DNA from: Bradyrhizobium sp. ORS 278
Lineage (GTDB): Bacteria; Pseudomonadota; Alphaproteobacteria; Rhizobiales; Xanthobacteraceae
Reading direction: 5' to 3'
Assembly (NCBI RefSeq): GCF_000026145.1
Contig: NC_009445.1
Coordinates: 1,736,001-1,800,000, forward strand
DNA length: 64,000 nucleotides
The translations under genes were made by a program, and so were the position numbers. Shown piece by piece: positions 58,134 to 64,000 of the stretch (position 1 is its first letter; every line of letters begins with the position of its first letter). The notes below the pieces were generated by a model, which was not told where the DNA came from, made no database searches, and saw nothing but the letters and a program-made list of their open reading frames with translations.

Positions 58134-58951
58134 CCGACATGTCCGTCTCCGTGAGCAGCCCGACGGCCGCCATTCCTCCGAAGTCGCTGCCGGAGGCGCC
58201 GGCCAAAGTGACCGCGCGCAACCTCAACTTCTACTACGGCGACCACCACGCGCTGAAGAACATCAACCTCGCGCTCGGCACCAATCGGGTCACAGCGTTC
58301 ATCGGCCCGTCCGGCTGCGGCAAGTCGACCCTGCTGCGCATCTTCAACCGGATGTACGACCTCTATCCGGGCCAGCGCGCGGTCGGCCAGCTGATGCTGG
58401 ACAACACCAACATTCTCGACCCCAAGCTCGACCTCAACCTGCTGCGCGCGCGGGTCGGCATGGTGTTCCAGAAGCCGACGCCGTTCCCGATGACGATCTA
58501 CGAGAACATCGCCTTCGGCATCCGCCTCTATGAGAAGATCTCGAAGTCCGAGATGGACGACCGCGTCGAGAAGGCGCTGCGCGGCGGCGCATTGTGGAAC
58601 GAGGTCAAGGACAAGCTGAACGCCTCCGGCCTGTCGTTGTCCGGCGGCCAGCAGCAGCGCCTGTGCATCGCCCGCACGGTCGCCGTGCGTCCAGAGGTCA
58701 TCCTGTTCGACGAGCCGTGCTCGGCGCTCGACCCGATTTCCACCGCCAAGGTCGAGGAGCTGATCCAGGAGCTCTCGGAGAACTATACGATCGCGATCGT
58801 GACTCATAACATGCAGCAGGCGGCGCGCGTCTCCGACAAGACCGCCTTCATGTATCTCGGCGAGTTGATCGAGTTCGACGACACCAGCAAGATATTCACC
58901 TCGCCGAGCGATCGGCGGACCCAGGATTACATCACCGGCCGGTTCGGCTGA
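58130..58951 (+). CDS. pstB: Phosphate ABC transporter ATPase PstB
   Basis: This is a 273-residue ATPase. Walker A is [15 protein letters not shown] (about 58-72), the signature is [18 protein letters not shown], Walker B is [12 protein letters not shown] and the H-loop is [12 protein letters not shown] 58130 overlaps the pstA stop; the earlier open frame is shadow over pstA. The N-terminal 25 residues are a Ser/Pro-rich extension. Confidence 0.96.
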   Translation: MTDMSVSVSSPTAAIPPKSLPEAPAKVTARNLNFYYGDHHALKNINLALGTNRVTAFIGPSGCGKSTLLRIFNRMYDLYPGQRAVGQLMLDNTNILDPKLDLNLLRARVGMVFQKPTPFPMTIYENIAFGIRLYEKISKSEMDDRVEKALRGGALWNEVKDKLNASGLSLSGGQQQRLCIARTVAVRPEVILFDEPCSALDPISTAKVEELIQELSENYTIAIVTHNMQQAARVSDKTAFMYLGELIEFDDTSKIFTSPSDRRTQDYITGRFG

Positions 58952-58981
58952 CGCCGACAGCAATGCCCTCAGGAGATCATC

Positions 58982-59698
58982 ATGGCCAGTGAACATACCG
59001 CCAAGGCGTTCGACAGCGATCTGCAGGATCTGACCCGCCTGGTGGCGGAGATGGGCGGCCTTGCCGAACGGCTGATCGTCGATTCCGTCGACGCGCTGGT
59101 GCGGCGCGACGTGGCGCTCGGCCAGAAGGTGGTCGCCGGTGACGCGGAGGTCGACAAGCTGCAGCGCGTCATCGAGGAGCGCGCGGTGCTCACGATCGCC
59201 CGCCGCCAGCCGATGGCCGTCGACCTGCGCGAGATCGTCGGTGCGATGCGCGTCGCCACCGATCTGGAGCGGATCGGCGACCTCGCCAAGAACATCGGCA
59301 AGCGCGTCGCCGCGCTGGAGAGCGACTTTCATCCGCTGAAGCTGATCCGCGGCCTGGAGCACATGACCGACCTCGTTCAGTCGCAGGTCAAGACGGTGCT
59401 GGATGCCTATGCGGCGCACGATTTGCCGGCGGCTATGACGGTGTGGAAAGGCGACGAGGAGGTCGACGCGATCTGCACCTCGCTGTTCCGCGAGCTCCTC
59501 ACCTACATGATGGAAGACCCGCGCAACATCTCGTTCTGCATCCATCTGATGTTCTGCGCCAAGAACATCGAGCGGATGGGCGATCACGCCACCAACATCG
59601 CCGAGACGGTGTTCTATATGATCGAGGGCCAGCAGATCATGGACAAGCGCCCCAAGGGCGACATGACCAGTTTTGCGACCACGATCCCCGGCAACTGA
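58982..59698 (+). CDS. phoU: PhoU, negative regulator of the Pho response
   Basis: This 238-residue protein is made of two related three-helix units with the metal-binding EVDKLQRVIEER and DEEVDAICTSLFRELL motifs. It links the Pst transporter to the PhoR kinase. It lies 30 bases after pstB with AGGAG before ATG 58982. No phoR gene is in the window. Confidence 0.95.
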   Translation: MASEHTAKAFDSDLQDLTRLVAEMGGLAERLIVDSVDALVRRDVALGQKVVAGDAEVDKLQRVIEERAVLTIARRQPMAVDLREIVGAMRVATDLERIGDLAKNIGKRVAALESDFHPLKLIRGLEHMTDLVQSQVKTVLDAYAAHDLPAAMTVWKGDEEVDAICTSLFRELLTYMMEDPRNISFCIHLMFCAKNIERMGDHATNIAETVFYMIEGQQIMDKRPKGDMTSFATTIPGN

Positions 59699-59714
59699 GA
59701 AAGACGATTCCGAC

Positions 59715-60422
59715 ATGGGCGCGCGAATTCTGGTGGTTGAGGACGAGGAGGCGCTGACGACGCTGCTGCGCTACAACCTCGAAGCCGAAGGCTACGAGGT
59801 CGAGACCGTGGCGCGCGGCGACGAGGCCGACACGCGGCTGAAGGAGCGCATTCCCGATCTGGTCGTGCTCGACTGGATGCTGCCGGGCCTCTCAGGGATC
59901 GAGCTGTGCCGGCGGCTGCGGGCGCGGTCCGAGACCAAGCAGCTGCCGATCATCATGCTGACGGCGCGCGGCGAGGAGAGCGAGCGCGTGCGCGGTCTTG
60001 CGACCGGCGCCGATGACTACATCGTCAAGCCGTTCTCGGTGCCGGAGCTCTTGGCGCGTGTGAAGGGCCTGCTGCGGCGCGCCAGCCCGGAGCGGCTGGC
60101 GACCGTGCTGTCCTATGGCGACATCGAGCTCGATCGCGAGAAGCGCCGCGTGGCGCGGTCGGGCCGGCCGATCGATCTCGGCCCGACCGAATATCGCCTG
60201 CTCGAGTTCTTCCTGGAGCATCCCGGCCGCGTGTTCAGCCGCGAGCAGCTGCTCGACAGCGTCTGGGGCCGCGACATCTATATCGACGAGCGCACGGTCG
60301 ACGTCCACATCGGCCGGCTGCGCAAGCTGCTCAATCCCGGCCGCGAGCAGGATCCGATCCGCACCGTCCGCGGCGCCGGCTATGCGCTCGACGACCGGTT
60401 CGCCAAGTCTGAGCAGGCCTGA
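59715..60422 (+). CDS. phoB: Phosphate regulon response regulator PhoB
   Basis: This 235-residue OmpR-family response regulator has a receiver domain with phospho-acceptor Asp in LVVLDWMLPGLSG and Lys in YIVKPFS. The winged-helix domain (about 135-230) is VFSREQLLDSVWGRDIYIDERTVDVHIGRLRK. It should bind the Pho box before pstS, giving feedback control. It starts 16 bases after phoU. Confidence 0.96.
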   Translation: MGARILVVEDEEALTTLLRYNLEAEGYEVETVARGDEADTRLKERIPDLVVLDWMLPGLSGIELCRRLRARSETKQLPIIMLTARGEESERVRGLATGADDYIVKPFSVPELLARVKGLLRRASPERLATVLSYGDIELDREKRRVARSGRPIDLGPTEYRLLEFFLEHPGRVFSREQLLDSVWGRDIYIDERTVDVHIGRLRKLLNPGREQDPIRTVRGAGYALDDRFAKSEQA

Positions 60423-60451
60423 TCGCGCGGTCTGCGCGGTCACGCCGCTGC

Positions 60452-60520
60452 CGTCTTGATCATGTGTGATGGCGTTCCCATCATCATGGTCGGGCCTCGG
60501 CAGACACAATGATCAAGACG
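60452..60520 (+). promoter_or_regulatory. Inverted repeat covering the start codon of the Sel1/trypsin-like gene
   Basis: CGTCTTGATCAT (60452-60463) is the exact reverse complement of ATGATCAAGACG (60509-60520), which is the start codon and next three codons. In RNA the two could pair across a 45-base loop and hide the start. No strong Shine-Dalgarno is present. Confidence 0.45.
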
Positions 60521-61825
60521 CTCGCCATCTTTTTGACGTTGTTGCTCGCGGCTGCGACTAGCGCCGCGGCCGCCGAGCTCGAGGAGGCCGTCGCCGCGGC
60601 GGCGAATGGACAGCCCGCGGTGGCGTTGCGAAGGCTCCAGCCGCTCGCCGTCAAGGGCGACGCGCGGGCACAATTCGATGTCGGCTTCATGCAGGCCTTC
60701 GGCGTCGGCGTCGCGCGCAACCAGACGGAGGCGCTGGTCTGGTACCGCAAGGCCGCCGATCAGGGGCTCGCCATCGCCCAGCATTATCTGGGCATCGCCT
60801 ATTTCAACGGCGAAGGCGCCGCTCGCGATCACGGCGAAGCCGCGCGCTGGTTCAACCGCGCCGCCGCCCAAGGCTTCGCCCAATCGCAATACATGCTCGG
60901 CCTGATGATGCTCGACGGCCGGGTCATGTCCCAGGATGTCGTGCAGGGTTATGCCTGGCTGGTGATGGCCGGCCGCAACGGCGTAAGGTCGGCCGGCCGC
61001 GAGATCCAGCGTATCAAGCTTAGCGACGCACAGCGGCGTCAGGCCGAGCAGATCATCGCGGCGTGGAGGCCGAAGCCGGAAGCGGCGGATGCCGGCATTG
61101 CCAATCCGCGCCCCGAGCAGCTGCTCGGCCTCGACCGGCACTTCGGTGATGTCGTCGATCCCACCTCCTGGCCGGCATCGTCGATCGGTGTCGTGACCCA
61201 GGCGCAATACAGCACGGGAGGCTCGTGTACCGGCACCTTGGTGGCTCCCCGCGTCGTGCTGACGGCGGCGCACTGCGTCTTCAACGGTCTGGCTCAGGTG
61301 AGTCCGGGCAATGTCCATTTTCTGGCGGGCCTGAACAAAGGCACCCCCGCCGCCTCCTCAGTCGCCGACAAGCTGATTGTCGCGCCGGACTTCATCCCGA
61401 CTCAGCACGACCAATGGTCGGCCGACCGTTCGCCGGCGGATTGGGCGCTGATCATCCTGAAGGATGCGCTGCCGTCCAGGCCGGTGGCGGTAAGGGCCGT
61501 GAGCCGCGACGAGCTTGCGGCCGCGACCCAGGCGGGCACGATCTCCGAGATCGGCTACGGCCAGGAGCGGCGCTATTCGCCGACCGGCCAGCGCAATTGC
61601 AGCGCCGGCATGACCAAGGATGCGAAGCTGCTGACCGTCCATTGCCTCGCCAATTTCGGCTATTCGGGCTCCCCGATTCTCGCCGAGATCAACGGCGAAC
61701 CGGTCGTGGTCGGCATCTTCTCGGCGTTCCACGAAGAGACGAGGCTGATGTTCGCCGCGCCTGCAAGCCAGTTCGAGGCGACCGTGCGGCGCGAGATCGC
61801 GGCGCAGAGCGCCTCGGCGCGGTGA
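60509..61825 (+). CDS. Secreted Sel1-repeat protein with trypsin-like protease domain
   Basis: This is a 438-residue exported protein. The signal peptide is 1-22 (ending AAAA). Sel1/TPR-like repeats follow at about 45-150 (DARAQFDVGFMQAFG.., LAIAQHYLGIAYFNGEGA.., FAQSQYMLGLMMLDG). A trypsin-like domain at about 225-430 has LTAAHCVF (His), SPADWALIILK (Asp) and NFGYSGSPIL (Ser). The residue two before Ser is Tyr instead of the usual Asp (GDSGGP/GDSGSP), and two Cys pairs are visible. It is probably periplasmic; the target is unknown. Confidence 0.82.
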   Translation: MIKTLAIFLTLLLAAATSAAAAELEEAVAAAANGQPAVALRRLQPLAVKGDARAQFDVGFMQAFGVGVARNQTEALVWYRKAADQGLAIAQHYLGIAYFNGEGAARDHGEAARWFNRAAAQGFAQSQYMLGLMMLDGRVMSQDVVQGYAWLVMAGRNGVRSAGREIQRIKLSDAQRRQAEQIIAAWRPKPEAADAGIANPRPEQLLGLDRHFGDVVDPTSWPASSIGVVTQAQYSTGGSCTGTLVAPRVVLTAAHCVFNGLAQVSPGNVHFLAGLNKGTPAASSVADKLIVAPDFIPTQHDQWSADRSPADWALIILKDALPSRPVAVRAVSRDELAAATQAGTISEIGYGQERRYSPTGQRNCSAGMTKDAKLLTVHCLANFGYSGSPILAEINGEPVVVGIFSAFHEETRLMFAAPASQFEATVRREIAAQSASAR

Positions 61826-62012
61826 GAGGAGGGCGGGGAGGGAAAGAGTTGGACATGGGCTGGTCAATGTTTGTGCGTGACCGGATAGCGGATTGCCAAG
61901 GGAATGCGGTGAACCTCGGCCGCGCGGACCCCGGGGGGGTGATTTGCAAGTGATTTGAGCGCGGCGACGCAAGCCTTGCCTTTTGGCGCGGGTCTTGCTC
62001 TCCTGTCCGAGT
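61826..62012. other. Gap between the protease gene and the nickel transporter gene
   Basis: This is a 187-base stretch without a gene. It contains a G/C-run (ACCCCGGGGGGG near 61929) and no recognisable operator, hairpin or promoter that I can defend. The frame of the next gene is open from 61983 but begins with TTG and lacks a ribosome site. Confidence 0.3.
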
Positions 62013-63110
62013 ATGACGATTTTGCCAATTGATCATCCTCGGCCGGCCGCCTCGATCCCGGTTCGGCTCCGCGGGGACGGCGCACGAAATGCCGTGCTTA
62101 TGGCCGGCCTCGTGCTCGCCAATGCGCTGGCCTGGGCCTGGGCGTTTCTGCTTTACGCCGATCGCCCGGCCATTGTCGGCACCGCGCTGTTGGCCTGGCT
62201 GCTCGGCCTGCGGCACGCCGTCGATGCGGACCATATCGCCGCGATCGACAACGTCGTGCGCAAGCTGGTGCAGGAGGGCGACAGGCCGCGCGCCGCGGGA
62301 CTCTACTTCGCGCTGGGCCATTCCAGCGTCGTCGTGATCGCCACGATCGTGGTGAGCCTCGTGGCCGGCGCTGACCTCTTGAGCGAGGACAGCACCATCC
62401 GGGCGATCGGCGGGATCATCGGCACCTCCGTTTCGGCCGGCTTTCTGCTGCTGATTGCCGTCGCCAATCTGGTTCTGTTCCTGAACCTCTGGCGCTCCCC
62501 GTCGGTCCCGCCTGACGGGGAATCGGCCGGCGATGTGGGACGCGGCATCCTGGTTCGGCTGCTGCGTCCGGTGCTCCGCGTCATCTCGCGCGCCTGGCAG
62601 ATGTATCCGCTGGGCTTCCTGTTCGGTCTCGGCTTCGACACCGCCAGCGAGATCGGACTGCTCAGCCTGTCGGCGACAGAGGCGGCGCGCGGCGCGAGCC
62701 TGGCCCATGTGCTGGTGTTCCCGGCGCTGTTCGCAGCAGCGATGGCGACCGTCGATACCGCCGACAGCATGCTGATGGTCGGCGCCTATCGCTGGGCGCT
62801 CACCGATCCTGCCCGCAAGCGGCGCTATAATCTCGTGATCACAGGAGCCTCCGTCGCAATCGCGCTGGTGATCGGCGGCGTAGAGGCGGTCACGCTGCTG
62901 GCGCCGCGGCTGGGTCTGACCGGCGGATGGAACGATGTCGTGGCGGCGTTGGGCGACGATCTCGGCTATCTCGGCATCATCGCCATCGGGCTGTTTGGCC
63001 TGACCTGGGCCGGCGCCGTGCTGATCAGCCGCTGCCGCGGCACCTCACATGCATCAGTCGAGGCGCTTGCCAGTGTTCGCGCCAGGACGCTAAACCCGAC
63101 GGCGAAATAA
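62013..63110 (+). CDS. NiCoT-family nickel/cobalt transporter (HoxN/NixA type)
   Basis: This is a 365-residue, eight-helix metal permease. The family signature is in helix II, LGLRHAVDADHIAAIDN (HxxxxDH), with later motifs LGHSSVVV and FGLGFDTASEIGLL. It brings Ni2+ into the cell, needed for the NiFe hydrogenase whose genes begin 30 bases on. ATG 62013 (MTILPIDHP) is preferred over a TTG at 61983. Confidence 0.9.
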   Translation: MTILPIDHPRPAASIPVRLRGDGARNAVLMAGLVLANALAWAWAFLLYADRPAIVGTALLAWLLGLRHAVDADHIAAIDNVVRKLVQEGDRPRAAGLYFALGHSSVVVIATIVVSLVAGADLLSEDSTIRAIGGIIGTSVSAGFLLLIAVANLVLFLNLWRSPSVPPDGESAGDVGRGILVRLLRPVLRVISRAWQMYPLGFLFGLGFDTASEIGLLSLSATEAARGASLAHVLVFPALFAAAMATVDTADSMLMVGAYRWALTDPARKRRYNLVITGASVAIALVIGGVEAVTLLAPRLGLTGGWNDVVAALGDDLGYLGIIAIGLFGLTWAGAVLISRCRGTSHASVEALASVRARTLNPTAK

Positions 63111-63140
63111 GGCGGAACGCACGGGACGGAGCGACCCACG

Positions 63141-64000
63141 ATGGCCGGCGCGGAGGGCGGGATCAGGATGCTGTGGTTGCAGGGCGCGAGTTGCGGCGGC
63201 TGCACCATGTCCATCCTGGAGAGCGGCGCGTCCGGCTGGTTCGACGAACTGCGGCAATCGGGCATCGACGTGATCTGGCATCCCTCGGTCAGCGAGCAGA
63301 CCGGTGACGAGGTGGTCGACCTGCTCGAAGCGATCCGCGACGGCCGCGAGCAACTGGATCTCCTGGTGCTCGAAGGCTCTGTCGCACGCGGGCCGCGTCT
63401 GAGCGGCCGCTTCAACATGCTCGCCGGCACCAACCGCTCGATCTACCATTGGCTGCTCGATCTCGCGCCGCTTGCCAACTACGTCGTCGCGGTCGGGAGT
63501 TGTGCCGCCTATGGCGGCATTCCCGCGGCCGGGATCAATCCGACCGATGCCGTCGGCTTGCAGTTCGAGGGCAGCGATGCGGGCGGTGCGCTGGGCGCGG
63601 GGTTCCGATCGAAGCGCGGGCTACCTGTGATCAATGTCGCCGGCTGCGCGCCGCATCCGGGCTGGATGATGGAAACGTTGCTGGCGCTCACAGCAGGCGA
63701 TCTCACCGCCGATGGCCTCGACGCGGTGGGACGTCCGACTTTCATCGCCAATCACCTCGCGCATCACGGCTGCTCGCGCAACGAGTTCTACGAGTTCAAG
63801 GCGAGCGCGGAAACGATGTCGGAGCGCGGCTGCCTGATGGAGCATCTCGGCTGCCGCGCGACCCAGGCCGTCGGCGACTGCAATCAGCGTTCGTGGAACG
63901 GCGGCGGCTCCTGCACCAAGGGCGGCTATGCCTGCATCGCCTGCACGTCGCCGGGCTTCGAGAGCCAGCAGAACTATCTGCAGACGGCGAAGCTCGCGGG
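63141..64000 (+). CDS. hupU: H2-sensing regulatory hydrogenase small subunit HupU (3'-truncated)
   Basis: The first 286 codons are seen; the gene runs out of the window. Cluster-ligand cysteines are visible in QGASCGGCTMSI (proximal), VGSCAAYGG, AGCAPHPGWM, HHGCSRNEF, GCLMEHLGC and SCTKGGYACIACTSPGF. It starts directly with the mature domain: there is no Tat signal (no RRxFxK), which marks the cytoplasmic sensor type (HupU/HoxB) instead of the uptake enzyme HupS. It forms an H2 sensor with HupV, presumably downstream. Confidence 0.9.
   Translation, partial: MAGAEGGIRMLWLQGASCGGCTMSILESGASGWFDELRQSGIDVIWHPSVSEQTGDEVVDLLEAIRDGREQLDLLVLEGSVARGPRLSGRFNMLAGTNRSIYHWLLDLAPLANYVVAVGSCAAYGGIPAAGINPTDAVGLQFEGSDAGGALGAGFRSKRGLPVINVAGCAPHPGWMMETLLALTAGDLTADGLDAVGRPTFIANHLAHHGCSRNEFYEFKASAETMSERGCLMEHLGCRATQAVGDCNQRSWNGGGSCTKGGYACIACTSPGFESQQNYLQTAKLA

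Overview
The window is a high-GC alphaproteobacterial chromosome segment. It carries most of a photosynthesis gene cluster, a complete form IC Calvin-Benson (cbb) operon, and then housekeeping and accessory genes that end at a hydrogenase locus. The combination points to a photosynthetic Bradyrhizobium, the clade of the Aeschynomene stem-nodulating symbionts: a puf operon without pufC, a TTG-started bacteriophytochrome next to ppsR2, a second ppsR beside a ppaA/aerR-type gene, both aerobic (AcsF) and anaerobic (BchE) cyclases, form IC RuBisCO, hup genes, and dispersed repeats typical of Bradyrhizobium. The species assignment is inference from gene content and order.

Layout. 1-4.6 kb (+): end of bchZ, then pufQ-pufB-pufA-pufL-pufM and a heme oxygenase gene, closed by a terminator-like hairpin. 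4.8-6.2 kb: an IS1182-like insertion sequence and a palindromic repeat. 6.4-9.9 kb (-): ppsR2-bphP. 10.3 kb (+): cytochrome c2. 11-17.1 kb (-): a probable six-gene operon, ppaA, ppsR1, bchG, a PucC-type carrier, bchP and a small membrane protein. 17.2-32.97 kb (+): bchFNBHLM, lhaA, puhABC, a conserved 101-residue protein, acsF, puhE, hemA, nearly all touching or overlapping. 33.1-35.3 kb (+): bchE-bchJ behind their own promoter. 35.4-45.4 kb: cbbR divergent from cbbFPTALSXY. 45.5-51.5 kb: a TetR regulator, a secreted PepSY-like protein, a murein transglycosylase, and katG divergent from oxyR. 51.5-55.1 kb: a Gly/Trp-rich secreted protein, a HicA/HicB-like pair with an unusual N-terminal extension, two small orphan proteins and several dispersed repeats. 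55.1-60.4 kb: a perfect Pho box and pstSCAB-phoU-phoB. 60.5-64 kb: a Sel1-repeat/trypsin-like secreted protein, a NiCoT nickel transporter and the start of the H2-sensor gene hupU.

How it works together. The bch genes make bacteriochlorophyll a from protoporphyrin, with ALA synthase supplied inside the cluster. The puf and puh genes build the LH1-reaction centre core, and soluble cytochrome c2 is the likely electron donor because no pufC follows pufM. Heme oxygenase can supply the biliverdin chromophore of BphP. BphP, PpsR1, PpsR2 and the PpaA-like protein form a light/redox regulatory module. Palindromes with a GTCAA-N6-TTGAC core lie in front of ppaA/bchF and bchE, and related TGT-N12-ACA sites lie in the bchF leader and in front of cycA. 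The bchE promoter also has a FixK/FNR box, which fits use of the oxygen-independent cyclase under low oxygen. The cbb operon provides CO2 fixation next to the photosystem genes.

I saw no tRNA, rRNA or CRISPR array.
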